DNA of 26,212 nucleotides from Chersky-299 sp963749535 (GCA_963749535.1 CAVVNF010000010.1:1-26212); one strand, 5' to 3'; counted from the stretch's first letter, positions 14,255-23,410 are shown. Made by a program: numbers and translations. Notes: generated from the letters alone by a model not told the origin.

Positions 14255-16150
14255 TCAGACCTCGCCCTCGTCGGTGTCGAGGTTATTCAGATTGAGCCGC
14301 ACAGCTTGTCGAAGCTTCTGGACATGGAAGAGCCGGCGCTGAACCTCCACGACGTCGGGTCCTTCTCCCAGCCGTGCGCGAAGCAAAGATTCCTCGCGAC
14401 CCAAATACTGTTCCTGCACTCGGAGGTGCAGCCTTTCCAGCGCCCCCAGACTGTAACGCCCAGCATCCGCCTCCAGCACCAAACGGACGAACAGGTTGCC
14501 TGCCACCGAATCCGGGCGGGCCTGGTCTTTCAGCTTCAGGAGGACGGCTTCCAGATCGCGGGAATGCTCCATGGCCACCAGGGCCTGGCGCAAACCTTCA
14601 AAGACCTCCCGGTTACCGGGGTCGATGAAGTGCTCGGGGGTCAAGGCATCGAGCAGTTCTGCGGCCCGCGCCGGATTGCACACAGCCGCGACTAGTAGTT
14701 CCCTTTCGTCTGCCGCCTCGCGCGTGAGCGACATATCGGCCAGAGCTTCGCGCGACCCGCGATAGGTGCCCGCGCCAGTCGCCGGCCCAGCGATCCGGCC
14801 GGCGCCCGCGCGGCCTTCTGCCGCAGGAGACCCGGCCCTTTCCCGGCTGGGCGACCGTCGTGCGCCCCGCATCAACAGTGCGACGTTATCCGCGGATAGC
14901 CGGAGCCGGTCCGCTACCACCGCCATCTCCTCCTCTCGCTCCTTGGGCGAAGTGGCGCGCGCCATGATCGCGCGGATGGCCTCAAAAGCGCGTACCCTGC
15001 CCTCGGAACTCGAGGTGTCGCCTTCGTCGAGCGCCTTGCGCACTTCGAAACCGAGCAGCGACACCTTGTTCTGCATGACCCGGGTCACGGCTTCTGCGCC
15101 CTCCTTGACCGCCAAGTCCGCGGGGTCCTGGCCCCTTGGCAACACTGCCACCAGCGGCCGCAGCCCTTGCTGCCTGGCCAGTTCGCCGGAACGCAGCACG
15201 GCTTCGGTGCCCGCCGGATCGGCGTCGAACATGAAGGTCACATTGTTGGTGAACCGCGTCATGAGTCCTATCTGCGCGTCCGTGAGCGCCGTACCCATGG
15301 AAGCCACCGCATTGCCGAGCCCCACCTGCGAGAGCCCGAGGATGTCGGTATATCCTTCTACCACTACTACCTCGTCTGCCTCGGCTATGGCCCTGCGCGC
15401 TTGGAATAGGCCATACAGCAGATGACCCTTCTGGTAGACGGGCCCCTCGGGAGAATTGAGGTACTTGGGCGATTCATCCTTGAGTGTCCGCCCGCCGAAC
15501 CCCACGACCCGGCCCCGATGGTCGACCAACGGGAACATCAACCGGCCGCGGAAACGGTCGTAGGTCTTCCCCGATTGACTTATCAGCAGACCGGCTTCTT
15601 CCAGCTCCCGGTCAGTGAACCCTTCCTTCACCGCCCTTCGATGCAGCCCGCGCCACTCGTCAGGGGACAGCCCGACTCGGAACGTATCACATACCTCGCG
15701 TCCCAGGCCCCGAGTTTCGAGATAATCTCGGGCGGTACGGCCGCCTTCCGTTTCCCACAGGTAGCGCTGATAGAACGTTGCGGCTTTCTCGAGAGCGAGG
15801 AGCAGCCGCGTGTCCCGGTCCCTGCGCCCCGAATCGGCCTTCGCGCCCTCCTCGAACTCCAGAGTGACCCCGAACCGCTCGCCGAGTTGTTCGACGGCCT
15901 CAGAGAACGACAGATTCTCCATCCGTTCCATGAAGCGCACGACGTCTCCGCCTTCGCCGCAGCCGAAGCAGTAGTACAACCCTTTGTCGGAACTTACGGT
16001 GAACGAGGGCGTCTTTTCTTTGTGAAAGGGACAGAGTCCGAGATACGTCGCCCCGCGCTTCCGCAGGCTGGTGTATCCGGATACCACCTCGACTATCTCG
16101 GCCGCGTTCAGGACCGCTTCCAGGCTGGAATCCTTGATGAGCGGACTCAT
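14255..16150 (-). CDS. dnaG: DNA primase
   Basis: DnaG makes the RNA primers for DNA replication at the fork, working with the DnaB helicase. The 631-residue protein begins with the zinc-binding domain: Cys40 and His43 (CPFH), Cys61 and Cys64 (CFGC). The catalytic core follows, with RFRGRLMFPLVDHRGRVVGF and SPKYLNSPEG, then the TOPRIM domain with the acidic residues of VVVVEGYTDI and FMFDADPAGTEA. The C-terminal helicase-interaction domain is helical. ATG at 16150 overlaps the dgt stop in an ATGA, and rpoD starts two bases after its own stop, so dgt-dnaG-rpoD is one translationally coupled operon. The frame is intact. Confidence 0.97.
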   Translation of the reverse strand: MSPLIKDSSLEAVLNAAEIVEVVSGYTSLRKRGATYLGLCPFHKEKTPSFTVSSDKGLYYCFGCGEGGDVVRFMERMENLSFSEAVEQLGERFGVTLEFEEGAKADSGRRDRDTRLLLALEKAATFYQRYLWETEGGRTARDYLETRGLGREVCDTFRVGLSPDEWRGLHRRAVKEGFTDRELEEAGLLISQSGKTYDRFRGRLMFPLVDHRGRVVGFGGRTLKDESPKYLNSPEGPVYQKGHLLYGLFQARRAIAEADEVVVVEGYTDILGLSQVGLGNAVASMGTALTDAQIGLMTRFTNNVTFMFDADPAGTEAVLRSGELARQQGLRPLVAVLPRGQDPADLAVKEGAEAVTRVMQNKVSLLGFEVRKALDEGDTSSSEGRVRAFEAIRAIMARATSPKEREEEMAVVADRLRLSADNVALLMRGARRSPSRERAGSPAAEGRAGAGRIAGPATGAGTYRGSREALADMSLTREAADERELLVAAVCNPARAAELLDALTPEHFIDPGNREVFEGLRQALVAMEHSRDLEAVLLKLKDQARPDSVAGNLFVRLVLEADAGRYSLGALERLHLRVQEQYLGREESLLRARLGEGPDVVEVQRRLFHVQKLRQAVRLNLNNLDTDEGEV

Positions 16151-17209
16151 TGGTTTGCCCAGAACTTGGGCACGAAGAGCTCGAGATATGTCCGCTGCGC
16201 GTAACGATCGGTCATGCCGGCCACGTGATCGACGACGGCGCGAACGAGCGCTGACCGGTCCGCAGCCGCGAATTCAGCCTCATCGGCGACGTTGGGTCCG
16301 TTGACGGGAGACGGCAGCTTCTCCGGATGCTCGATGAAGTAGCCGACAAGTTGAGCGATGAGTCTGCGCACCCGGTCCTCCCCTGCTTCCTCCAAGGACC
16401 GCGCGTACACCGTCTGGAATAGGAATGTCCGCAGCGCCTCCATCGCCTCGCCCACCGCCGGACTTTGCTCTATGTCGCCCATCTGGTCGCTCGTGTCCAC
16501 CAGGTCGTGCACCAGGGTGTCGATCCTCTCGGTCCCGGTGACGCCCAGCAGTGCGATCGGCTCGGAGGGCAGATCGGCCGGGCGGATCAGGCCAGCCCGC
16601 AACGCGTCGTCGATATCGTGGTCGACGTAAGCGATGCGGTCGCAGACCCGCACTACGCGACCTTCGAGGGTGGCGGGCAATTGGTCCCCAGTGTGCCAGC
16701 GGATGCCGTCCCGCACTTCCCAAGTCAGGTTCAGGCCCCGGCCTTCGTTCTCGAGCACCTCGACGACTCTGACACTCTGGTCGTTATGACGAAAGCAGCC
16801 TTCCCCCAGTGCGGATAACACATCGTCGAGGGCGTCCTCCCCCGCGTGTCCGAACGGGGTGTGGCCCAGATCGTGACCCAAGGCGATGGCTTCCGTCAGA
16901 TCCTCGTTCAGGTGGAGCGCGCGGGACGACGGTGCGGGCGATGCCGGACACCTCGAGTGTATGAGTGAGACGGGTCCGGTAGTGGTCACCCTCCGGAGCG
17001 ATGAAGACCTGGGTCTTATGCTTCAGGCGTCGAAACGATTTGCAGTGGACGATACGATCTCGGTCGCGCTGGTAGGGGGTGCGAAGCGAGCAGGGCTCCT
17101 CGGCGGTCTCTCGGCCGCGCGATGCCACCGACCGTTGGGCCAGCGGTGAGAGTCCCGCCTCAACGAGGTCGGGCGATACGCGGATCCTCCCGGTCTTCTC
17201 GTGCTTCAC
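16147..17209 (-). CDS. dgt: dGTPase-like HD-domain triphosphohydrolase (one apparent frameshift)
   Basis: This is a deoxyguanosinetriphosphate triphosphohydrolase-like enzyme, which cleaves dNTPs to deoxynucleoside and tripolyphosphate and helps balance the pools next to the primase gene. It shows RTPYQRDRDRIVHCKSFRRL, KTQVFIAPEGDHYRTRLTHT, the metal-binding HD motif GHDLGHTPFGHAGEDAL, and CDRIAYVDHDIDDALRAG. The frame breaks after SGIARTV: one extra base at 16926 (T on the coding strand) explains it, since removing it restores GIARTVARALHLNEDLTEAI. The corrected protein has about 353 residues, normal for the shorter clade. GTG at 17209 is preferred over ATG at 17230 because GGGGTGAGG lies directly before it; the spacing is short, so the start is uncertain. 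Confidence 0.88.
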
Positions 17210-17266
17210 AGCCTCACCCCGACCTATCATACAAGCTCGGACGGGTGCCCGCCCCCCGCGAGAAGC

Positions 17267-17295
17267 CGCTGGGGACCCATGGCGAGTCCCCAGCG
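17267..17295. other. Perfect 10-bp hairpin between ppdK and dgt
   Basis: CGCTGGGGAC (17267-17276) and GTCCCCAGCG (17286-17295) are perfect complements around a nine-base loop. The hairpin lies between the ppdK terminator region and the dgt start, with no T-run on either strand. It may be a regulatory hairpin in the dgt leader. Confidence 0.4.
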
Positions 17296-17360
17296 ATCAG
17301 TCCACTGTCATCAGGCTCCAATCGCCCTCCTACCCACCCGCGATCTCCGCGCTGCTCCGT

Positions 17361-17404
17361 CCGGAAAGACCGGCCCCGCGGCACCCGGGCCGGGCTGGCC
17401 CGGC
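17361..17404 (-). terminator. GC-rich hairpins after ppdK, possible terminator
   Basis: Just past the ppdK stop on the minus strand, GCCGGGC-CA-GCCCGGC (17389-17404) forms a very GC-rich stem, followed by a smaller CCGG-TCTTT-CCGG (17361-17373). The T-content is poor, so termination may be weak or of another type. Confidence 0.35.
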
Positions 17405-17416
17405 ATCAGACCCGGG

Positions 17417-20083
17417 TCAATCGCCCTCGGCCGCCGCTAGCCTTTCCTCGAGAACTGCCTGCGCGGCTGCCAGACGAGCCAACGGCACGCGATAAGGGCT
17501 GCAGCTCACGTAGTTGAGTCCGGTACGGTGGCAGAACTTCACGCTCGACGGCTCGCCGCCGTGTTCCCCGCAGATACCCAGCTTGATCTCGGGCTTGACG
17601 GCACGGGCCTTGCCGGCCGCCATAGCGATCAACTGCCCCACGCCGGCTTGGTCAAGCTTCTCAAACGGGTTTGTCTTCAGAACGTCGTTGCGCAGGTAGA
17701 AGGTGAGGAACTTGCCCTCGGCGTCGTCGCGAGAAAAGCCCAGCGTCATCTGGGTGAGGTCGTTGGTGCCGAAGCTGAAGAAGTCAGCGTGCTTCGCGAT
17801 CTCATTTGCAGTCAAAGCGGCGCGCGGCACCTCGATCATCGTCCCGATCTTGTAGTCGATGGAGACCGAGCGTTCCTCGAGCACCTTCGTCGCCGTCTCT
17901 TCGGTGAGCTTGCGCATGAGCGCCAGTTCCTGCTCGAAACCCACCAACGGGATCATGATCTCCACATGTGGCGTCTCGCCAGTCTCCGCGAGGACATCGC
18001 ACGCGGCTTCGATAATGGCCCTCACCTGCATCGCGTAGATCTCGGGGAACTCGACGCCCAAGCGGCATCCACGCGTGCCGAGCATCGGGTTGGCTTCGCT
18101 CAGGGCCTTGACCTTGCCGGCCAATTCCTCTTGCTTCGCCACCTCGGAAGCAGCGGCCCCAGTCAAGCGCAGCCTTTCCAACTCCACCATCACATCGGTG
18201 TAGTTGGGGAGGAACTCGTGCAACGGGGGATCGAGCAGCCGGATGGTCACCGGCAGTCCTACCATCGCCCGGAAAATGCCGTCGAAGTCCTCGCGCTGGA
18301 AGGGTAGGAGCTTGGCAAGATGCTGCTCGCGCTCCTCCAGAGTGTCCGCCATGATCATGTTCCGCACGTGGGGAAGGCGCTCCTCTTGCATGAACATGTG
18401 CTCGGTACGGCACAGGCCGATGCCCTCGGCTCCGAACTCGCGAGCCTTGGAAGCGTCTTCGGGAGTGTCCGCGTTGGTGCGTACCCCGAGCTTCCGGATT
18501 TCGTCGGCCCACCCGAGAACGGTGTCTACGTTCACGTCGATGGAGGCCTCGGTGAGCGGCACTTTGCCTACCATGACCTTGCCGGACGCCCCGTCCATGG
18601 AGATCCAGTCGCCCTCTTTGAGGACCCTGTCGCCCACCGAGAACGTACCGGCTTCAGCATCGATCTTGACTTCTTGCGCTCCGGCGATGCACGGCTTGCC
18701 CATGCCACGGGCGACCACAGCCGCGTGCGAAGTCATGCCGCCGTGACTGGTGATGACGCCCTGGGCCTTGATGAGCCCGTGGATGTCGTCGGGATTGGTC
18801 TCCCACCTCACTAGGATGACCTGCTCGCCGTTGGAGCCGCGCTGCTCCGCCACGTCGGCGTCGAAGACCACTTGGCCCACCGCAGCGCCTGGGGACGCGC
18901 CCAGCCCGGTGGTGAGGACATCGTACTTGGCATTCGGATCGAGCCTGGGGTGGAGCAGTTGATCGAGCTGGGAGGCGTCCACGCGCATCAGGGCTTCGTC
19001 CTTGGTGATGAGACCTTCTTTCACCATGTCGACCGCCATGCGCAGGGAGGCAGGGGCGGTGCGCTTCCCACTGCGCGTCTGCAGCATGTAGAGCTTTCCG
19101 TCTTCGATGGTGAACTCCACGTCCTGCATGTCACGATAATGCGTCTCCAGCGTCTCCCGGATGGCGTAGAGCTGTTCCAGGGCCGCGGGCATGACCTGGC
19201 GAAGTTCCTCCAGAGGCCGCGGCACACGCACGCCGGCGACCACGTCCTCGCCCTGTGCGTTCATGAGGAACTCGCCGTAGAAGACGTTCACGCCGGTGGA
19301 CGGGTCCCGGGTGAAGGCGACGCCGGTCCCCGAGGTCTCCCCTTTGTTGCCGAAGACCATGGTCTGCACGTTCACAGCGGTTCCCAGGTCGTCGGGGATG
19401 CCTTGAGTACGGCGGTAGACCTTGGCCCGGTGGTTGTCCCAGCTCTTGAAGACCGCAACGATCGACATGTGCAATTGCAGCATGGGATCGTCCGGGAACT
19501 GCTTGCCCGCTTTCTCCGCGAGGATCTTCTTGAAGCGAACGGTGAGGTCCTTGAGGTCTTCAGCCGTTAGGTCTGTGTCGAGCTTCGCGCCGACCTCATC
19601 TTTCTTCGCCGTCAGCGCATCCTCGAACAACTGAGGATCCACACCCATGACCACGTCGCCGAACATGCCGATGAACCGCCGGTACGAGTCGTACGCAAAA
19701 CGGGGGTTGCCCGTACCTTGGGTGAGCCCCTCCACCGTGGCGTCGTTCAGCCCGAGGTTGAGAACCGTGTCCATCATGCCCGGCATGGAGAACACCGCGC
19801 CCGAGCGGATCGACAGCAGGAGGGGATTGCCGGGGTCGCCGAGACGCTTGCCGGTGAGCTTCTCCAGAGCGCGCAGGTGCTCCTCAATCTCCTCTCCGAG
19901 ACCGTCGGGATAGCGACCGGTGCTCGAATAGTAGACGCAAGCCTCGGTGGTCACTATGAACCCGGGCGGGACTGGGATGCCGAGTCCGGTCATCTCGGCA
20001 AGATTGGCTCCTTTGCCGCCGAGCAGCGAGCGCATCCTCGTGTTGCCCTCGGCGAAGTCGTAGACGTACTTCTTCTGGCTCAT
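17417..20083 (-). CDS. ppdK: Pyruvate, phosphate dikinase
   Basis: PPDK interconverts pyruvate + ATP + Pi and PEP + AMP + PPi in the cytoplasm, serving PPi-linked glycolysis or gluconeogenesis in anaerobes. The order of domains is the ATP-grasp N-terminus (LLGGKGANLAEMTGLGIPVP), the swivelling domain with the phosphorylated histidine in GGMTSHAAVVARGMGKPCIA, and the PEP/pyruvate barrel with SFGTNDLTQMTLGFSRDD and the catalytic cysteine in CGEHGGEPSSV. At 888 residues it is full length. ATG at 20083 begins MSQKKYVYDFAEGN like the family and has AGGGAG upstream; the open extension to 20188 covers the promoter. It is divergent from the radical SAM gene. A partial, damaged copy lies at 25176-26053. 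Confidence 0.97.
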   Translation of the reverse strand: MSQKKYVYDFAEGNTRMRSLLGGKGANLAEMTGLGIPVPPGFIVTTEACVYYSSTGRYPDGLGEEIEEHLRALEKLTGKRLGDPGNPLLLSIRSGAVFSMPGMMDTVLNLGLNDATVEGLTQGTGNPRFAYDSYRRFIGMFGDVVMGVDPQLFEDALTAKKDEVGAKLDTDLTAEDLKDLTVRFKKILAEKAGKQFPDDPMLQLHMSIVAVFKSWDNHRAKVYRRTQGIPDDLGTAVNVQTMVFGNKGETSGTGVAFTRDPSTGVNVFYGEFLMNAQGEDVVAGVRVPRPLEELRQVMPAALEQLYAIRETLETHYRDMQDVEFTIEDGKLYMLQTRSGKRTAPASLRMAVDMVKEGLITKDEALMRVDASQLDQLLHPRLDPNAKYDVLTTGLGASPGAAVGQVVFDADVAEQRGSNGEQVILVRWETNPDDIHGLIKAQGVITSHGGMTSHAAVVARGMGKPCIAGAQEVKIDAEAGTFSVGDRVLKEGDWISMDGASGKVMVGKVPLTEASIDVNVDTVLGWADEIRKLGVRTNADTPEDASKAREFGAEGIGLCRTEHMFMQEERLPHVRNMIMADTLEEREQHLAKLLPFQREDFDGIFRAMVGLPVTIRLLDPPLHEFLPNYTDVMVELERLRLTGAAASEVAKQEELAGKVKALSEANPMLGTRGCRLGVEFPEIYAMQVRAIIEAACDVLAETGETPHVEIMIPLVGFEQELALMRKLTEETATKVLEERSVSIDYKIGTMIEVPRAALTANEIAKHADFFSFGTNDLTQMTLGFSRDDAEGKFLTFYLRNDVLKTNPFEKLDQAGVGQLIAMAAGKARAVKPEIKLGICGEHGGEPSSVKFCHRTGLNYVSCSPYRVPLARLAAAQAVLEERLAAAEGD

Positions 20084-20141
20084 CGGAACAGCTGCTCCCT
20101 TCGACCTGATTGCGGGCCCAAACAACCCCCCGGGAACCGTA

Positions 20142-20150
20142 ATTCTAGCA
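20142..20150 (-). promoter_or_regulatory. Candidate extended -10 promoter of ppdK
   Basis: On the minus strand TGC-TAGAAT is an extended -10 element about 60 bases upstream of the ppdK ATG. No clear -35 box accompanies it, which is acceptable for extended -10 promoters. The same bases recur in the fold-back copy. Confidence 0.5.
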
Positions 20151-20283
20151 AAACCCCGCCTGGGTACGCCGGTCTCATGGATAGCCACGACCGTTTGCAG
20201 GGCTTACTTGCAGATCGACCCTGTCGCCTTCTAGCAGCTCCGTCTAATACCTTCTAAACTATGAAAGAATCAGACTTAGGGTG

Positions 20284-20292
20284 TGCTATGGT
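20284..20292 (+). promoter_or_regulatory. Candidate extended -10 promoter of the radical SAM gene
   Basis: TGC-TATGGT lies about 45 bases upstream of the radical SAM start at 20336 and fits an extended -10 element. The -35 region is not recognisable. The placement between divergent genes makes a promoter here necessary; this is the best match I see. Confidence 0.4.
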
Positions 20293-20335
20293 TGCAAAAT
20301 CCACAGGTACACGACGAACGAGAAGGGAGGTCTAT

Positions 20336-21817
20336 ATGCCCGAGCAGTCAATGGCTAAGGCTCGGGATAGGCGCGACTACGAGAGAACGGCCTCGATCAT
20401 TTCCGGGGCCCTCGCGGTAGTCGGTACGTCCGATCTAGCCATGCGCGGTTTCACCGCGGCTGTGAAGAGAACAGCCAAGTCGCCGCAACAGCAGATGATC
20501 GCCGATTGGTTGAAGAACTACACCGCTCCCGGCCAGCCAGGCAACGCGTTTTTCAAGAACATTCGTCGTCTTCATCCTAACGTTCGTAAACGCTTTGTCG
20601 CTGGCATGATGGCCAATTTCTTCATGCGGGACCCGGATTACACGAAAGCGCTTCTAAAAGAGCGCGACATCACTTCTCCAACGGCTATCCTCATCAGCCC
20701 CTCGATGCGCTGTAATCTGCGCTGCGTGGGGTGCTATGCGGCCGAGTACGACACCGAAGACGATCTGTCCGAAGAAATGGTCGAGAGCATCATCAACCAG
20801 GGCGAAGAGATCGGTTCGCGGGTCTACACGATGTTGGGTGGCGAGCCGTTCGTGTGGCGTCCACTCCTGGATGTTATCGAGCGCCATCCACAGTCCGTGT
20901 TCCTAGTGTTCACCAACGCCACGATGATCAACGATCGGGTCGCCGATAGGATCCTTGAGCTTGGGAACATCTGTCCCACCTTCAGCATCGAGGGTGGACG
21001 CAAATCCACGGACGCCCGTCGCGGCGAGGGAACCTACGACCGCATCATGGCGGCCATGGACCGTTTGCGCGAGCGTGGCGTGATGTTCGCCTTCTCGGCG
21101 ACCGCCACCAGCCAGAACATCGACGAGATCACCTCAGACGAGTTTGCGGACCTGATGGTAGAAAAAGGCGCCTTCTACGGATGGTACTTCTCGTACATGC
21201 CCGTGGGCCGCGAGCCCGACCTAAGCTTGATGCCCACGGCGGACGACCGCGACAAGCTGCGCAAAGGTGTCATGCACATACGGAACACCCGGCCGCTTCT
21301 GGTGGCCGACTTCTGGGGTGACGGCACCCTCACCGGCGGCTGCCTGTCCGGTGGACGCAAGTACATCCACATCAACAATAAGGGTGACGTAGAGCCCTGC
21401 ATCTTCGCGCACTTCGCGGTTGACAACATCAAAGACAAGCCTCTGATCGATTGCCTCTGCTCCGACTTCTTCCGCGACCTGCGGCGGATGTCGCCTTTCG
21501 GCAAAAACCTCCTGAGGCCTTGCCCCATCATCGACCACCCGGCGGTGATGAAGAAGGTCGTGGAACGCAACCACGCGTACCCCACGCACGAAGGCGCTGA
21601 GTCGCTCATCAACGAGCTGCAACCGGGCCTGCATAGCTACGCCGCGAGCGTGAGGGAAAAACTCACCCCCGTGTGGCAGAACGAGATGCCGTGGGCGCAC
21701 AAATGGCTCGACGCCGACGCCGACTATCAACGCCGCAAGCAACGCGGCCGCGATGCTGACGCCGATCCTGATGAAGCTGGCGAACCAGCTGCCGAAGAGG
21801 TAGGCGCCCGTAACTAG
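20336..21817 (+). CDS. Radical SAM enzyme with SPASM-like C-terminal cysteines, function unknown
   Basis: This 493-residue radical SAM protein has a helical N-terminal region (residues 1-115), then the [4Fe-4S]/SAM motif C126-x3-C130-x2-C133 (MRCNLRCVGCYAAEYD), the SAM-binding GGEP (168-171) and the RRGEGTYDRIMAAMDRL segment. The C-terminal part has GGCLSGGRKYIHINNKGDVE and cysteines 336, 355, 373, 375 and 396, suggesting auxiliary Fe-S cluster binding of the SPASM/twitch kind. It resembles a family that, as I recall, is common and uncharacterised in anaerobes, with GGC(I/L)(A/S)GGR and HIN(A/N)(N/K)GDVEPC. The tail is charged and Asp/Glu-rich. ATG at 20336 has AAGGGAGG five bases upstream; earlier ATGs at 20261 and 20288 have none. 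It is a single gene, divergent from ppdK and convergent with glyS, with no visible precursor peptide. Confidence 0.9.
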   Translation: MPEQSMAKARDRRDYERTASIISGALAVVGTSDLAMRGFTAAVKRTAKSPQQQMIADWLKNYTAPGQPGNAFFKNIRRLHPNVRKRFVAGMMANFFMRDPDYTKALLKERDITSPTAILISPSMRCNLRCVGCYAAEYDTEDDLSEEMVESIINQGEEIGSRVYTMLGGEPFVWRPLLDVIERHPQSVFLVFTNATMINDRVADRILELGNICPTFSIEGGRKSTDARRGEGTYDRIMAAMDRLRERGVMFAFSATATSQNIDEITSDEFADLMVEKGAFYGWYFSYMPVGREPDLSLMPTADDRDKLRKGVMHIRNTRPLLVADFWGDGTLTGGCLSGGRKYIHINNKGDVEPCIFAHFAVDNIKDKPLIDCLCSDFFRDLRRMSPFGKNLLRPCPIIDHPAVMKKVVERNHAYPTHEGAESLINELQPGLHSYAASVREKLTPVWQNEMPWAHKWLDADADYQRRKQRGRDADADPDEAGEPAAEEVGARN

Positions 21818-21834
21818 CGATGCCTTGTGGCACT

Positions 21835-21857
21835 GCGCCGGGCCGTAGGCCCGCGCC
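21835..21857 (+). terminator. GC-rich hairpin after the radical SAM gene
   Basis: GCGC-C-GGGCC, GTA loop and GGCCC-GCGC pair with one bulged base, followed by CTTGTTG. It is a weak first terminator candidate ahead of the stronger one at 21878. Confidence 0.35.
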
Positions 21858-21877
21858 TTGTTGCCGAGGTAGACAGT

Positions 21878-21912
21878 GAAAGGGGCGACGCCCGCAGGGC
21901 GTCGCCCCTTTC
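21878..21912. terminator. Bidirectional terminator between radical SAM gene and glyS
   Basis: A perfect 16-bp stem (21878-21893 with 21897-21912) encloses a GCA loop. It lies between convergent genes and is symmetrical, with GAAA at one side and TTTC at the other, so it can serve both strands. It is repeated in the fold-back copy at 23376-23410. Confidence 0.85.
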
Positions 21913-21918
21913 TTATCC

Positions 21919-22669
21919 TTATCCTTGGATCAGGTCCAGATAGGCCACGGTCCGCACGGTGGCCACAATAGCCGCCAGCTGCCGCAAACGGTTGAGGCGC
22001 ACGGCCTCGTCGTCCGCCATCACGAGGACGTCATCGAAGTAGCGGTCCACAGCCGGCCGCAGTCCGGCCAGCGCAGACAGGGCACCGGTGTAGCTGCGGG
22101 TGGCGATGAGATCTGCGACTCTCGCCGAGACCGCGGTCCAGGCCCCATAGAGGGCTTCTTCAGCCTCCGTGACGAAGAATGACGCGGAAACCGGTTCCCC
22201 AGCCGCTTCCACGGGCAGCTTCTTGGCGAGGTTCGAGGGCCGGCTGAACACCGTCACCAGATCCTCCCACGCTGGGGAATTCCGGAACTCGTGCAATGCC
22301 AGAGACCGGTCGCGAAGATCCAAGAACTCCCGGGAGGTGGGTAGCACCGCGTCCACCGTGTCTCGCGACACACCCTCATCGGTGAGCGTCTTGGCGAGCC
22401 GCTCGAGAATGAACGACGTAGCTTCCTGCACTACCGTGACGCGTGCAACGAGGCCGGGGAACCGTTCTACTCCATCGTAGGCCGCGCTCACGAGTCTTTC
22501 GACGTCATACCGAAAAGCGAAGGCCGCCGAGATCGCCACCATCCCAGCCGCAGCGCGGCGGAGGCCGTAGGGGTCTTTTGAGCCCGATGGTGGCTCCCCG
22601 CACGCGAAAGCCGCCACGATATTGTCCACCTTCTCGGCCGTGGCCAGGAGCGCGCCAGGTACCGTGGCC
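21919..22669 (-). CDS. glyS: Glycyl-tRNA synthetase beta subunit, C-terminal part only
   Basis: This is the C-terminal roughly 250 residues of GlyS, the large subunit of the alpha2beta2 bacterial glycyl-tRNA synthetase; the beta chain recognises tRNA-Gly. The hallmark is EKVDNIVAAFACGEPPSGSK followed by DPYGLRRAAAGMVAI, just before the HD-like and DALR anticodon-binding regions, and the C-terminus is TVAYLDLIQG. Full-length GlyS is close to 700 residues, so about two thirds is missing. The open frame seems to begin at 22695 with MVAPRTRKPA, but bases 22670-22695 are the reverse complement of the gene itself (22587-22612), so that start is false. True glyS sequence ends at about 22669. Confidence 0.9.
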
Positions 22670-22697
22670 GGCTTTCGCGTGCGGGGAGCCACCATCG
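22585..22697. repeat. Fold-back junction 1: perfect inverted repeat with a 57-base loop
   Basis: Bases 22585-22612 and 22670-22697 are exact reverse complements (28 bases), separated by 57 bases (22613-22669) that still encode GlyS. Beyond the arms the complementarity continues outward for more than 3 kb with many errors. The symmetry axis is near 22641. This is the shape expected when a strand snaps back and primes on itself, or when two strands of one region are joined in a chimeric read. Confidence 0.95.
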
Positions 22698-23369
22698 AGC
22701 TCGAAAAGACCCCTACGGCCTCCGCCGCGCTGCGGCTGGGATGGTGGGCGATCTCGGCGGCCTTCGGCTTTTCAGACTGTAACGTCGAAAAACTGCGTCA
22801 GCGCGGCCTACGATGGAGTAGGAACAGGTTCCCCGGCCTGCGTGCAGCGTAGCGGGTATTGCAGGAAGCTGCGTCGTTCATTCTCGAGCGGCTCGCCAAG
22901 ACGCTCACCGATGAGGGTGTGTCGCGACACAGGTGGACGCGGTGCAGTCCACCTCCCGGGAGTCTTGCATCTTCGCGACCGGTCTCTGGCATTGCACGAG
23001 TTCCAGAATCCCCCAGCGTGTGGATCTGGTGACGGTGTTCAGCCGCCCCTTCGAACCTCGCCGAGCTACCGTGGAAGCGGCTCGGAACTCGTTTTCGCGT
23101 CATTCTTGCGTCACGGAGGCTGAAGAAGCCCTCTATGGGGCCTGGACCGCGGGTCTCACGAGAGTCGCAGATCTCATCGCCACCCGCAGCTACACCAGTG
23201 CGCTACCACGCGGAAGGACTTTTTTGCGGCCGGCTGTGGACCGCTGCTCCGATAACGTCCTCGTGATGGCGGACAAACGAGGGCCGTGCGGCTCAACCGT
23301 TTCGGGCAGCTGGCGGCTATTGTGGCCACCGTGGGGAGCATGGCCTATCTGGACCTGATCCAAGGATAA
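22693..23369 (+). pseudogene. Inverted damaged copy of the glyS 3' part
   Basis: This repeats 21919-22589 in inverse. Peptides such as EAEEALYGAWTA, RVADLIATRSYT and the end YLDLIQG recur, but in different frames because of many indels, for example after ASFLRHGG and within the helical region. It has no start and cannot encode a protein. I regard it as a read artefact, not a second gene. Confidence 0.85.
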
Positions 23370-23375
23370 GGATAA

Positions 23376-23410
23376 GAAAGGGGCGACACCCTGCGGGCGT
23401 CGCCCCTTTC
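23376..23410. terminator. Copy of the bidirectional terminator
   Basis: This is the inverted copy of 21878-21912. The stem now has mismatches in one arm (ACACCC instead of ACGCCC) and an altered loop, in line with the high error level of this segment. Confidence 0.7.

Noticed and set aside
15422..16204. Plus-strand open frame opposite dnaG
   Set aside because: It is antisense to the zinc and core domains of the primase, which are beyond doubt.
22585..22697. Mobile-element terminal inverted repeats or a hairpin attachment site
   Set aside because: The arms are coding sequence of glyS, the loop still encodes GlyS residues, and complementarity continues far beyond the arms. There is no transposase or integrase.
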